Part shown: piece by piece, positions 41,336-49,650 of the stretch
Numbering within the stretch: position 1 is the stretch's first letter
Layout: each line of letters starts with the position of its first letter
From: Streptomyces sp. NBC_00287
GTDB lineage: Bacteria; Actinomycetota; Actinomycetes; Streptomycetales; Streptomycetaceae
DNA length: 64,000 bases
Assembly (NCBI RefSeq): GCF_036173105.1
Contig: NZ_CP108053.1
Coordinates: 8,866,001 to 8,930,000 of the forward strand
Direction: 5' to 3'
Program-made: the position numbers and the translations under genes
Notes under the pieces: model-generated
The model's database searches: none
The model's input: the letters and a program-made list of their open reading frames with translations, nothing else
Told to the model about the DNA's origin: nothing

Positions 41336-42214
41336 ATGCCCGCCATCACCCCGAACGCCTCGCCGCTGGCGAAGCTCCGCTCGGCCACCGGCAGCCGCCG
41401 TATCTTCATCCACACCGTGCTGATCGGCGTCGCGGTCGTCATGCTCTACCCGCTGCTGTGGATGTTCAGCAGCTCCCTCAAGCCCGACACCGAGATCTTC
41501 ACCCACCCAGGGCTCATCCCGAACGCGCTGCGCCCCGAGAACTACTCCGAGGGCTGGAGCGGCTCCGGCAACTCCTTCTCCCTCTACATCACCAACTCGC
41601 TGATCGTCACGATCGGCGCGGTGATCGGAAACGTCATCTCCTGCTCGCTGGCCGCCTACGCCTTCGCCCGCTTCGAGTTCCGCGGCAAGAAGATCTGGTT
41701 CGGCCTGATGCTCGGCACGCTGATGCTGCCCACGCAGGCGGTCCTGATCCCGCAGTACACGATCTTCTACAACCTGACCTGGATCAACACGTTCCTGCCG
41801 CTGATCGTGCCGAAGTTCCTCGCGGTGGACGCCTTCTTCATCTTCCTGATGGTCCAGTTCATCCGCTCCATCCCGCGCGAGCTGGACCATGCCGCGATGA
41901 TGGACGGCGCCAACCCCCTCCAGATCTACTGGAAGATCATCCTGCCGCTGATGAAGCCGGCCCTGATCACCACGACCATCTTCACCTTCATCTGGACCTA
42001 CGACGACTTCCTCCACCAACTCGTCTACCTCCAGCAGAACGACAAGTTCACCGTCCCCCTGGGCCTGACCCTGTTCATGGACCAGACGAGCGGCTCCTCG
42101 TACGGCGCGATGTTCGCGATGTCGACACTCGCTCTCCTGCCCACGCTCATCTGCTTCCTCATCTTCCAGAAGAGGCTGGTCGAAGGCATGGCGACGTCGG
42201 GAATGAAGGGCTGA
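41336..42214 (+). CDS. carbohydrate ABC transporter permease (MalG type)
   Basis: 292 aa, six membrane helices, EAA loop PRELDHAAMMDGANPLQ. GAGGAG precedes ATG 41336 by about 10 nt. It lies 36 bp downstream of the MalF-type subunit and only 6 bp upstream of the putative carbohydrate-active enzyme, so all are one operon. Confidence 0.93.
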   Translation: MPAITPNASPLAKLRSATGSRRIFIHTVLIGVAVVMLYPLLWMFSSSLKPDTEIFTHPGLIPNALRPENYSEGWSGSGNSFSLYITNSLIVTIGAVIGNVISCSLAAYAFARFEFRGKKIWFGLMLGTLMLPTQAVLIPQYTIFYNLTWINTFLPLIVPKFLAVDAFFIFLMVQFIRSIPRELDHAAMMDGANPLQIYWKIILPLMKPALITTTIFTFIWTYDDFLHQLVYLQQNDKFTVPLGLTLFMDQTSGSSYGAMFAMSTLALLPTLICFLIFQKRLVEGMATSGMKG

Positions 42215-42220
42215 GAACAG

Positions 42221-44050
42221 ATGCATCTCCCGCACCAGCGCGGCCCGTTGCACCACCTGCCGGCCACACCGGAGGCCTACGACGCGGTCCTCGCCGACGT
42301 CACGGAGCAGGCCCTGGCGCGCCTCACACCTGAGGGCAACCTGGAGCACCCCCACTGCGTCGACGACATCGGCGACACCTCGCTCGGGGTGACATCGCTG
42401 CTGGCCCTCGCCCACCGGCGCACCAAGGACCCCCGCCTGCCGGAGGCGGTACTGCGCAGCCTCCGCTTCCATCTGCGCGAGCGGGTGTACACGCAGGACA
42501 ACCCGGGCTACCCGAACCTGAAGGTACACAACTCCGGCTTCCCGTACGCCCGTTACGTCCTTCAGCCCGGGGCGCACCCGATCGGCGACTGGCCGAGCAC
42601 GGTGTGGGCGCTGCTCCAGCTGGTGAACGTACTGGACACGACGGACGACCTGATCGACGACGAACTCCGCGCGGAGCTGGTCGAGTTGGGACGTGGCTAC
42701 TGGCGCTGGCTGACGGAGGCGACGTTCTTCAACCCGCAGGAAGCGGGGAACCAGGCGATCGGGTGTGTGGTCGGTGGTCTGATGCTGGCCGGGCACCTGC
42801 CGTCGACGGAGGCCGAGGCGGTCCGCACCCGCGCGCTGCGCCTGTACTCCGACGAGATCCGCGCCCACCGGGTACCCGACCGAGGCGCACTGCTGCCCCC
42901 CGAGCACGGCGGCGCGTACGACAACAACTACGGCCCGATCTCCCTGTCCTTCCTGGCCCAGGCCCACCGGGTGAGCGGCGAGGACGTGTTCGCGGAGGAC
43001 GGCGACGCCCTTGCCCGGTACATCGACGCCCGGCTGACGACCGGCGGCTTCGACATCGGCGGCCCGCGCTACAGCGAGCAGCACTCCGGCTTCGAGTCGG
43101 TCCTGGGCCTGCGCTACTTCGGCCGCCGTATCGGCGCGGACATCGGCCGGTACCGAGGAGACACCCGCTGGGGCCGCCACGCGGTGAAGGCGGACGGCGG
43201 CCTCGACGGTCACTTCGCCTTCATGCTGGTGTGGCAGATCCAGGACACGACACCGTGGCACCGCACGCCGTCCACGACTCCGTCTCGCCACCAACTCCGC
43301 GCGGGAGGCGTGTCGGTGGCCTTCGACACCCGTCTGACCCCGTCGCTGATCGAGGCGGCGAACACGTACTGCCTCCCGGCCGCGGTGAACCGACAGCACG
43401 GCTTCGGCCCGGTGGTGGACGGCTTCCTGCTGTGCCGCCCGATGGGCGAGGTCCGCGTCCGGGAGGTACTTGCGGAGGGGCTGACGGCGAAACTGGTCAC
43501 CAAGCCGGTCGTGGGCCGTGACCATGTCCTGCGCCATGTGCGGTCCTTGTACGTCACGGACGGCACGAGCCTGTGGATGACGGTGGCCGTGGAGAAGCTC
43601 CCCGGGGCGCCGTACCTGCTCGCGGGCCTGCCGTACGCCGAGGACGACGGCGACCGGGTGCGCCGGACGGCGACCGCGCAGGTGACGGCGGCAGGCGAAC
43701 TCCGCCTGACCCACCCGGAGTCAAACCGCCCGGACCACTTCGACGCCCGCACGGAGACAACCCAGGAACAGGCGGCCTTCGCACTCGCCGCCGACCCGCG
43801 AGGCTACGGCAACCCTGACGAAGGCTGGCGTCACCTGGTCGCGTCGACGGCACTGGAGGCGGGACCGGCTCCTGGGGCGCCTGCGGACCTGCACGTGTTC
43901 GCGGTGCGGTACGGCGGAGTGGGCCCCTTCGCGCCGGAGTTCGAGCAGACGCGGGACGGTTTGATGGTCCGGACGGAGAGCTTCACGGCGACGATCGGCG
44001 GCCCGGCGGGCGACGCCACGGGTGAACCGTCACTGACCCTGCGGGCGTGA
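42221..44050 (+). CDS. putative carbohydrate-active enzyme, unassigned (alpha/alpha-toroid-like)
   Basis: 609 aa cytoplasmic protein with no signal peptide. The N-terminal about 360 residues look helical, with paired helices as in (alpha/alpha) toroids: DIGDTSLGVTSLLALAHRR, NSGFPYARYVLQPG, NPQEAGNQAIGCVVGGLMLAG, GGAYDNNYGPISLSFLAQ. The C-terminal about 230 residues are beta-rich, as in heparinase-like lyases. Conserved-looking His, Asn, Tyr and Arg residues (HNSGF, YDNNY, HSGFES) could form a lyase active site, but I do not recognise a named family. It is tightly linked (6 bp) to a sugar importer whose locus also has a kinase. I infer it splits the imported oligosaccharide inside the cell. 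Confidence 0.6.
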   Translation: MHLPHQRGPLHHLPATPEAYDAVLADVTEQALARLTPEGNLEHPHCVDDIGDTSLGVTSLLALAHRRTKDPRLPEAVLRSLRFHLRERVYTQDNPGYPNLKVHNSGFPYARYVLQPGAHPIGDWPSTVWALLQLVNVLDTTDDLIDDELRAELVELGRGYWRWLTEATFFNPQEAGNQAIGCVVGGLMLAGHLPSTEAEAVRTRALRLYSDEIRAHRVPDRGALLPPEHGGAYDNNYGPISLSFLAQAHRVSGEDVFAEDGDALARYIDARLTTGGFDIGGPRYSEQHSGFESVLGLRYFGRRIGADIGRYRGDTRWGRHAVKADGGLDGHFAFMLVWQIQDTTPWHRTPSTTPSRHQLRAGGVSVAFDTRLTPSLIEAANTYCLPAAVNRQHGFGPVVDGFLLCRPMGEVRVREVLAEGLTAKLVTKPVVGRDHVLRHVRSLYVTDGTSLWMTVAVEKLPGAPYLLAGLPYAEDDGDRVRRTATAQVTAAGELRLTHPESNRPDHFDARTETTQEQAAFALAADPRGYGNPDEGWRHLVASTALEAGPAPGAPADLHVFAVRYGGVGPFAPEFEQTRDGLMVRTESFTATIGGPAGDATGEPSLTLRA

Positions 44051-44051
44051 G

Positions 44052-44672
44052 TCAAACGGGGAGGCCGAGCAGCCCCCACCCCCGCTGCTCGGCTTCGCCC
44101 ACGACAAAGGCCCACTGGCGCATGAGGTCGGCGAACTCGTCGAAGCCGGCGATCCACCGCCCCGGGCGGGCCGCACGCGAGTCGTAGATCTCGCGAAGCT
44201 CCCCCAGCAGCGGCTCGGCCAGGGCCCAGTGGACGGTCAGGGCCGGCAGCGAGGCCGGGGGACAGACGAGCGTGGAGGTGGGCGGCCGCCAGGGCTCGGG
44301 GTCGGCAGGGAAGAGCCCCGGCTCCAGGTCGTCGTCCGCCGCCTCCGGGTCCGCTCCCCACCGGATCAGACCGGCGAGAAAGCCGTCCAGAGGCTCGCGC
44401 AGCGCGGGATCGGCGTACTGCCGCACGGTGTCCCAGCTCTCGGCCGCCCAGAAGTGCGGCTTGTAGGAGCCGAGGGTGTCCTGGAACTCGTACCGCCCGC
44501 ACCACGGCACCTGCGGCGAGGCGGGAAATACCCACCCGACGTCGGGCTGCGCGGCCTGGACGGCGTGGTCGTCGGGACAGGCCGCCTCGTAGAGCAGTTC
44601 CGCCCGCTCATCCGGGGGCGTCCGCTCCAACTGCCCCCAGTCCACCGCCAGCACGGTGAGGTCCCTGCCCAT
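44052..44672 (-). CDS. conserved hypothetical protein
   Basis: 206 aa, Trp- and Pro-rich, starting MGRDLTVLAVDWGQLERTP. It has repeated Trp-containing segments (PQVPWCGRYEFQDTLGSYKPHFWAAESW) and an acidic middle (EAADDDLEPGLFP). It resembles Streptomyces proteins of unknown role related to the DUF1877-like group, but this is not certain. Convergent with the enzyme at 42221, stops one base apart. It follows the cold-shock-like gene by 9 bp and is likely co-transcribed. Confidence 0.6.
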   Translation of the reverse strand: MGRDLTVLAVDWGQLERTPPDERAELLYEAACPDDHAVQAAQPDVGWVFPASPQVPWCGRYEFQDTLGSYKPHFWAAESWDTVRQYADPALREPLDGFLAGLIRWGADPEAADDDLEPGLFPADPEPWRPPTSTLVCPPASLPALTVHWALAEPLLGELREIYDSRAARPGRWIAGFDEFADLMRQWAFVVGEAEQRGWGLLGLPV

Positions 44673-44681
44673 CCGGCTGCC

Positions 44682-44906
44682 TCAAGCAGGCCGCGGCACG
44701 ATGCTCACGGCGCGGTAGTCGTACCCGTCCTGTTGGAATCCGGGGGCTTCCCAGGTGAGTTCGACCTGTTGCCCTGGCGACAGGGTGCGGAAGCCGGTCG
44801 CCTGGATGTCGGAGTAGTGGCCGAAGCACCCGCCGGGCGTCTCGGGCGAGTCGAGCACGCCCCACCCTTCCTCGTCGCTCCACTCACGGACAGTCGCGAT
44901 CACCAT
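44682..44906 (-). CDS. cold-shock-like domain protein
   Basis: 74 aa. The sequence MVIATVREWSDEEGWGVLDS has the cold-shock beta-barrel start (V..W...EGWG.L), followed by GGCFGHYSDIQATGFRTL and a QQVELTWEA strand. Classical CSD aromatic RNP residues are partly replaced (CFGHY at the RNP2 position). Likely a nucleic-acid-binding OB fold. ATG 44906 is chosen since the sequence before it is not conserved-looking. Operon with the 206-aa protein. Confidence 0.72.
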   Translation of the reverse strand: MVIATVREWSDEEGWGVLDSPETPGGCFGHYSDIQATGFRTLSPGQQVELTWEAPGFQQDGYDYRAVSIVPRPA

Positions 44907-44964
44907 GAGGGGAACCTTAAGGCCCGCCTTGGGGGGACCGGAGCGTCGGGGGAGGAAAACCCTC

Positions 44965-45165
44965 GCCAACGTCATCGGTGCCGATCGGCTCCTTCGTCGG
45001 CCAGTAGCGCGCCGAGGTGTCCATCCGGTCCGAGATCGGCGCGCTGCGCCAAGGCCGACTGTGGCTGGTGCTCGGCGCCGCGAGGTTGATCATGGGGAGG
45101 GGTGCTGGCGACGTACACCTACATCACGCCGCTGCCCTGCTGCCGCTGATCGCGGGCCTGAAGGG
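44965..45165 (+). pseudogene. remnant of an MFS drug/sugar transporter
   Basis: Fragments of an MFS protein are readable in shifting frames: PIGSFVGQ (transmembrane 5 region), stop, then RAEVSIRSEIGALRQGRLWLVLGAA, and after one more frameshift GVLATYTYITPL. These correspond to non-adjacent parts of a normal transporter, so an internal deletion and at least two frameshifts occurred. Only about 70 residues remain. Recognition is by eye against the AraJ/Cmx-like MFS pattern. Confidence 0.55.
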
Positions 45166-45179
45166 GACGGAAACTGAGA

Positions 45180-45217
45180 CGGCTGCGTTCCTCGTCGCAG
45201 CGAGGGAGACGCAGCCG
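45180..45217. terminator. long bulged hairpin, possible terminator
   Basis: CGGCTGCGT (180-188) pairs with ACGCAGCCG (209-217) perfectly over 9 bp. Inside, TCCTCG pairs with CGAGGG (one GT wobble) around a 6-nt loop, with a 2-nt bulge. No U-tract follows, so it may be a Streptomyces-type terminator or an RNA structure left from the decayed MFS gene. Confidence 0.55.
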
Positions 45218-45250
45218 GCCAGCTGTCGAAAGCACCGTCACTCGTGGGAG

Positions 45251-45500
45251 CTAGGCGGCCTCGGGCCGCTCCGCACGCATGCCCGAGGGAGGACCCTGTA
45301 CATCGTCGGGCCCGAAGGTCTCGTCGTCTTCCCCGAAGTCCGGGGTCTGGAAGGGGTTGGTGGTCGGAGGCGGCGATGCTGCGGTGGAGCAGCGGGGCTG
45401 CCCTTCCAGAGCGGAGAACAGCGACGTCAGATCGATGAGAGGTCCCTCTTTCGGTACAGGTCCCCGAAGGGCCCTGGCGTGCCGTGACCGGGCACGGCGG
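45251..45500 (-). other. open leftward frame without start codon
   Basis: The frame continuing past the stop of the gene at 45503 stays open to TAG at 45251 and encodes a protein-like, acidic, Pro-rich sequence (LIDLTSLFSALEGQP, TPDFGEDETFGPDD). No ATG, GTG or TTG is in frame after the TAG at 45503. It could be a gene remnant, or read-through could extend the neighbouring protein. Confidence 0.25.
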
Positions 45501-45502
45501 TC

Positions 45503-45724
45503 CTACAGCTTGGTCATCTTGGCGTATGGGCTCAAGATCCGCATTTGCGCCGATCCGAAATCCACGAGTGCCGCGATGCCGTCCTCGATGCCGATGACCC
45601 GGCCGAGGCCGTACACATCGTGGGTGACCTGGTCGCCCACCGCGAAGTGCTTGGGAGCCGGGGCGACCGGGGCCTTGAAGGGGCTGGTAGGCAGATGACG
45701 CTTAGGTGCAGCATGCTTTGTCAT
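45503..45724 (-). CDS. small SH3/Tudor-like (CarD-type) conserved protein
   Basis: 73 aa. After a basic, Pro-rich N-terminus, the core FAVGDQVTHDVYGLGRVIGIEDG then ALVDFGSAQMRILSPYAKMTKL matches the beta-barrel of CarD/Tudor-like domains, with the typical GDxVxHxxYGLGxV pattern. Such proteins are widespread in Streptomyces, often near small stress genes; the CarD-type domain can bind RNA polymerase. Only this one domain is present, so it is far shorter than CarD itself. Function is unproven. Confidence 0.68.
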   Translation of the reverse strand: MTKHAAPKRHLPTSPFKAPVAPAPKHFAVGDQVTHDVYGLGRVIGIEDGIAALVDFGSAQMRILSPYAKMTKL

Positions 45725-45877
45725 TGCTCCCCAGTATGCACCCAGGGCGGCCGTCGGAAGTGCTCCAGGTTGGCTGACGTGAGCATGCGCGGGCGGACTT
45801 ATCGGTATGTGGGACCGATCGACCTGAAAACTGCGGTCAGCCCCGGCAGCGGCGAAGCCTGCCGAGGGGCCATCTGA

Positions 45878-46168
45878 TCACGCTTCCAGGACCCGGCGCT
45901 TCTGCTCCTCGAACTCGGTCTCCGTGAGCACGCCTTGTGCCTTGAGTTCGCCGAGTTGCTTCAGTTGTTCGATCTTGTCCGTCATGTCGGGGGCCGGCGC
46001 CGCCGGTGGCGGCTCGGTGGATGAGGTCGGCCGAGGCGGGGGTGCTTCCTGGTACGGCTCCTGTGCCGCCCATCGGCCCTGCTGGCGGCGGGACACACGG
46101 TTCGACACGGCGGTCGCCGTTCCGGACACGATGGCGGTGCGTGCGACTCCGCGGAGGAGGCCTGGCAT
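45878..46168 (-). CDS. SHOCT-domain protein
   Basis: 96 aa. MPGLLRGVARTAIVSGTATAV forms an amphipathic or membrane-associating N-terminus, followed by a basic turn, a Pro-rich linker and a C-terminal SHOCT motif (KIEQLKQLGELKAQGVLTETEFEEQKRRVLEA). SHOCT is a short oligomerisation domain often next to membrane proteins. ATG 46168 has AAGGGAT upstream. It follows the DUF6325-like gene by 11 bp, so both are one operon. Confidence 0.8.
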   Translation of the reverse strand: MPGLLRGVARTAIVSGTATAVSNRVSRRQQGRWAAQEPYQEAPPPRPTSSTEPPPAAPAPDMTDKIEQLKQLGELKAQGVLTETEFEEQKRRVLEA

Positions 46169-46179
46169 GACGGATCCCT

Positions 46180-46623
46180 TCAGTGAGCGGTGTCGGTCGC
46201 GTCGAGGGCGGCGAGAAGTGCGGGCACCGGGATCCGCCCGGAGGCGACCAGCTGGGCGCCGCCACGGCGCAGGGCGGCGGCGAAAGGCGCGGCCCACCGG
46301 TTCTCGTAGACCAGGATTCCGGCGGAGCTGCCCGGCTCCAGGGCGTTGGCCGCCTCGTCGAGGTCGTCCTGGCCCAGCAGCCCCGACGACGCGCCCTCGA
46401 AGACGGACAGGTCGAGTTTGCCGTCGCCGGTGAGGTCGGCGATCTCCATGCCGCTCACGGATCCGTCCTCGTCCTTCCTCACGAACATCAAGTCCAGGAT
46501 CCGGATGATGCCGCGGTCCACGAGGTCGACCAGGAGAGGGAAGCCCTCGCCCGTCATGCGGTTGCCGGGAAACTCGACGACCAGGTAGTCGATCGGGCCC
46601 ACTTCTTCGAGTTCGTCGCTCAC
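46180..46623 (-). CDS. DUF6325-family protein
   Basis: 147 aa, starting MSDELEEVGPIDYLVVEFPGNRM, with a DRGIIRILDLMFVRKDEDG segment and a hydrophobic PGSSAGILVYENRWAAPFAAAL helix. This pattern fits the DUF6325 (formerly DUF1269-like) family frequently paired with a SHOCT protein in actinobacteria. Function unknown; the pairing with the SHOCT gene 11 bp downstream suggests the two act together at the membrane. Confidence 0.72.
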   Translation of the reverse strand: MSDELEEVGPIDYLVVEFPGNRMTGEGFPLLVDLVDRGIIRILDLMFVRKDEDGSVSGMEIADLTGDGKLDLSVFEGASSGLLGQDDLDEAANALEPGSSAGILVYENRWAAPFAAALRRGGAQLVASGRIPVPALLAALDATDTAH

Positions 46624-46704
46624 GGTGTCACTCCTGGTCCTCGCGGCTACCCCCAGTGACGCCCCCTCGCCTCAATTCCAGCACCGGGTCGCGGCCCTCG
46701 CACC

Positions 46705-47367
46705 TCAGGCCCCCACATCCACCCCCGGCACCGCCCCCACCGGCACCACAAGATCCGCCCGCTTCCGGGTCCCCGCCACCAGCTCGGCGTTGCGCTGGTC
46801 CGTCCGCAGCACCCACGCCACCGCCTCCTCGTGGCTCTTGCCGAATTCCTCGTGGCGGGCGATCAGGCGGCGGAGCCGTTCGTCCTCGTTCAGCTCGCAG
46901 AACCACACCTCGTCCAGCTGATCGCGTACGCGGACCCAGGCGCCGGTGTCCAGCAGGAGGTAGTTGCCCTCGGTCACCACCAGGCGGGCCGTCGGCGGTA
47001 CCGGGATCGCGCCCGCGATCGGCTGTTCCAGGACCCGTTCGAAGCCCGGTGCGTACACCACGTCCTCGTCCGCCTCCACGCGCAGCCGTCGCAGCAGCGC
47101 CGCGTATCCCGCCGCGTCGAAGGTGTCCGGCGCGCCCTTGCGGTCGCGGCGGCCCAGCCGGTCCAGCTCGGCGTCGGCGAGGTGGAAGCCGTCCATGGGG
47201 ACGTGGGCGACCCATGGAGCCCCGGACTGGTTCAGCTCCCGCACCAGATGTTCGGCGAGCGTCGTCTTGCCCGCGCCCGGGCTGCCCGCGATGCCGAGGA
47301 TCGCGCGGTGCCCGGAGGCCGTGAGGGAGCGGGCCCGGGCGAGAAGGTCGTCGAAGGTCTGCGGCAC
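46705..47367 (-). CDS. nucleoside/pantothenate kinase-like P-loop protein
   Basis: 220 aa. Walker A GSPGAGKT (residues 28-35), VAHVPMDGFHLADAELDRLG (substrate-binding Asp/His as in uridine kinase and PanK), then VVTEGNYLLLD (Walker B-like), and RLIARHEEFGKSHEEAVAWV. It resembles the PanK/Urk/fructokinase-related branch of P-loop kinases. It phosphorylates a small molecule in the cytoplasm; nucleoside or sugar cannot be distinguished. Isolated gene divergent from an NTF2-like protein. Confidence 0.8.
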   Translation of the reverse strand: MPQTFDDLLARARSLTASGHRAILGIAGSPGAGKTTLAEHLVRELNQSGAPWVAHVPMDGFHLADAELDRLGRRDRKGAPDTFDAAGYAALLRRLRVEADEDVVYAPGFERVLEQPIAGAIPVPPTARLVVTEGNYLLLDTGAWVRVRDQLDEVWFCELNEDERLRRLIARHEEFGKSHEEAVAWVLRTDQRNAELVAGTRKRADLVVPVGAVPGVDVGA

Positions 47368-47467
47368 GGACAGAGTCTGTCATCCGCGATGCGCCGCACA
47401 GCAGGCCGTTGCGATGACTTCCGGCCGTCCGGGCAGTCGTCATGGTGAAGGAGGAAGGGGGTGCGCC

Positions 47468-47863
47468 ATGGCCGACGACGAAGCACGGATCCGCGCACTG
47501 ATCACGAAGTGGGCCGACGCCGTCCACCGGGGCGACCTGGACGGTGTGCTGGCAGATCATGCCGAGGACATCGTCATGTTCGACGTGCCGCCGCCGCACG
47601 AGGGCCTGCACGGCCTCGACGCCTACCGCGCCACCTGGCCGCCGTTCTTCACCTGGCAGGCCCAGGGCGCCAACTTCGAGATCGAGTCCCTCGAGGTCAC
47701 CGCAGGCACCGATGTCGCCTACGCGTACGCCCTGCTGCGCTGCGGCACCCCCGAGGAGCTCACCGAGCGCCCCACCCTGCGCCTGCGCCTGACCCTAGGC
47801 CTGCGCAAGGAGGGCGACCGCTGGCTTGTCGCCCACGAGCACCACTCGTTCCCGCACGACTGA
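47468..47863 (+). CDS. NTF2-like (SnoaL_3) protein
   Basis: 131 aa cone-shaped NTF2-fold protein. It begins with RIRALITKWADAVHRGDLDGVLADHAEDIVMFDVPPP, the family's helical start, then GLDAYRATWPPFFTWQ and a C-terminal strand WLVAHEHHSFP. Such proteins bind small ligands or act as ketosteroid-isomerase-like enzymes; the active residues cannot be assigned. The AAGGAGGAAGGGGG run gives a strong ribosome-binding site. Stand-alone gene. Confidence 0.85.
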   Translation: MADDEARIRALITKWADAVHRGDLDGVLADHAEDIVMFDVPPPHEGLHGLDAYRATWPPFFTWQAQGANFEIESLEVTAGTDVAYAYALLRCGTPEELTERPTLRLRLTLGLRKEGDRWLVAHEHHSFPHD

Positions 47864-48015
47864 CCCGTCAGGCACGTGGCCGAACTCAACGCTGCGCACC
47901 CGCCCCAGCCGAGTTAGTTTGTCCCTGTTTTCTCCGTTTCCCTGGCTGCTGGCTCCGGCCCGCCGGGCTGTCGGGTCGTAGCGGCCCTACGACATGTAGC
48001 GGTAAGGGGTGGACG

Positions 48016-49650
48016 ATGGCCCACGGCACGAACGCCATGCTCGTCGGTATGCGGCGACGCGAAGAGGCGGCCGTGTCCGGCAGGTCCCGGCGGATGCGCG
48101 GCAACGCCCTGCTCGCGGCCGTGGCCGGAGCCTTCACCGCCGCACAGCTCGTCCTCGTGTCCCCGTCCATGGGCCTCGGCTGGGACGAGATCGTCTACGT
48201 CAGCCAGGTCGGCGACCAAGCCCCGGCCGCCTTCTTCAGCGCCCCGCGCGCCCGAGGCGTCTCCCTCCTCGTGGCGCCGATCGCCTCCTGGTCGTCGTCC
48301 ACCAGCTTGCTGCGGATCTATCTCGCCGTCCTTTCCGGCATCGCCCTCTACCTCGCCCTGCGCGCCTGGCACGGCCTCTTCCCGGCCCGAGTCCTGGCGG
48401 CCGGCGGTGCCCTGTTCGCCTCCCTGTGGGTGACCCTCTTCTACGCCCTCCAGGCCATGCCCAACCTCTGGGTCGCCATTGGCGCGCTGCTCGCCGTCGG
48501 CTGCTTCCTGCGCGCCCGCGCCGCGGACGGCCCCGACCGGCGGGCCCTGTGGGGCGTGGCCCTCGGCGCTGCCCTCATGGCGGTGATGCGCCCGACCGAC
48601 GCCGTCTGGGTCGCCCTTCCTCTGCTCGCCACAGCCTTGGTCGTACGGCATTGGCGGCTCGGTCTGGTCACGACGGCGGGCCTCGTGGCCGGTGCCGTCC
48701 CCTGGGTGGTCGAGGCTTACACCTCTTACGGCGGCCTGCGCGAGCGGCTCTCCGAGGCCTCCCGTGTCCAGGGCGGCCTGGGCTGGCACTTCGCCGTCGA
48801 CGACCAGATGCGCGGTCTGATCGGACGTACCCTGTGCCGGCCGTGCACCGGCTCCATGCCCAACCCGGTCGTCACCGTGTGGTGGGTGCTGCTGCCGCTG
48901 CTCGCCGTCCTCGGGCTCGTGATCGCCGTACGGGCCCGTCGCACCGCGCGCACCCTGATCCCGCTCGCCTGCGCCGCCACTGCCGCCGTCCCGTATCTGT
49001 TCCTGATCGGCTACGCGGCTCCCCGCTTCCTGCTGCCTGCCTACGCCCTCTTGGCGATCCCCGTCGCAGACGCCCTGCTGCACGTGGTCACCACCCCGAG
49101 CGGGCGGTGGCGGCCGTTGGCCGCGTCCCTCCTCGCCGTGGGCCTCGTCGGGCATCTCGCTGTGCAGTACGTCGTCCTGGACCGCACCGCCGACCGCACC
49201 GCCGCGGACCGTCGCGCCTGGGCCCGTACCGCCGACGCGCTGCACGGCCTGGGCGTCCGCCCGCCTTGTCTGCTCACCGGGCACGAGGCCATCCCGCTGG
49301 CCTACTACGCCGGCTGTTCCTCGGGGCAGATCCGCGGCAACAACGCCAACACCACGACGGCGGAAATCCTGCGCACCGCACACCACGAACCGGTCGCTGT
49401 CCTCAGCGTGCCCGGCGGGCGACCGCCCTCCTACGCCCGTGGCTGGGAGCTGCACCGGCTCGACGGGCTGGACGTGCGCATCGCGCCGCCGGTCCGCGCA
49501 TCGGGATCCGTGGGCCGGGACCTGACTGCTCCACCGGCTCGCCCAGCGGGTTCCGCCGCCCGGGATATGGTCGCCACACCGGCCCTCCCGGCCGGACCCC
49601 GTGCCCACGTCCCGGTCACCCCACCACCCCCCGATGGCGGCCCCGTATGA
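48016..49650 (+). CDS. GT39-like polytopic membrane protein
   Basis: 544 aa with about 10-11 membrane helices. The first external loop contains the acidic WDEIVYVSQVG, like the D-E motif of GT-C transferases, and the second half has soluble external segments (CLLTGHEAIPLAYYAGC). A Pro/Ala-rich tail of about 60 residues ends the protein. ATG 48016 is preceded by AAGGGG 6 nt upstream. Its TGA overlaps the ATG of the flippase-like gene (ATGA at 49647), so the two are coupled and probably act in the same glycan-export or lipid-sugar step. Confidence 0.75.
   Translation: MAHGTNAMLVGMRRREEAAVSGRSRRMRGNALLAAVAGAFTAAQLVLVSPSMGLGWDEIVYVSQVGDQAPAAFFSAPRARGVSLLVAPIASWSSSTSLLRIYLAVLSGIALYLALRAWHGLFPARVLAAGGALFASLWVTLFYALQAMPNLWVAIGALLAVGCFLRARAADGPDRRALWGVALGAALMAVMRPTDAVWVALPLLATALVVRHWRLGLVTTAGLVAGAVPWVVEAYTSYGGLRERLSEASRVQGGLGWHFAVDDQMRGLIGRTLCRPCTGSMPNPVVTVWWVLLPLLAVLGLVIAVRARRTARTLIPLACAATAAVPYLFLIGYAAPRFLLPAYALLAIPVADALLHVVTTPSGRWRPLAASLLAVGLVGHLAVQYVVLDRTADRTAADRRAWARTADALHGLGVRPPCLLTGHEAIPLAYYAGCSSGQIRGNNANTTTAEILRTAHHEPVAVLSVPGGRPPSYARGWELHRLDGLDVRIAPPVRASGSVGRDLTAPPARPAGSAARDMVATPALPAGPRAHVPVTPPPPDGGPV

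Larger units (their letters stand above)
44907..45502. other. 596-bp region without an intact gene
   Basis: Contains a decayed MFS transporter fragment (44965-45165), a long hairpin (45180-45217) and a leftward open frame without a start codon (45251-45500). No intact gene is supported here. The segment looks like a small graveyard between two Streptomyces small-gene clusters. Confidence 0.55.

Noticed and set aside
40184..43714. 1176-codon open frame on the minus strand across the ABC permease and enzyme genes
   Set aside because: Antisense shadow of three well-supported genes; composition is Gly/Val/His/Asp/Arg/Gln-rich as in high-GC shadows, with no domain.
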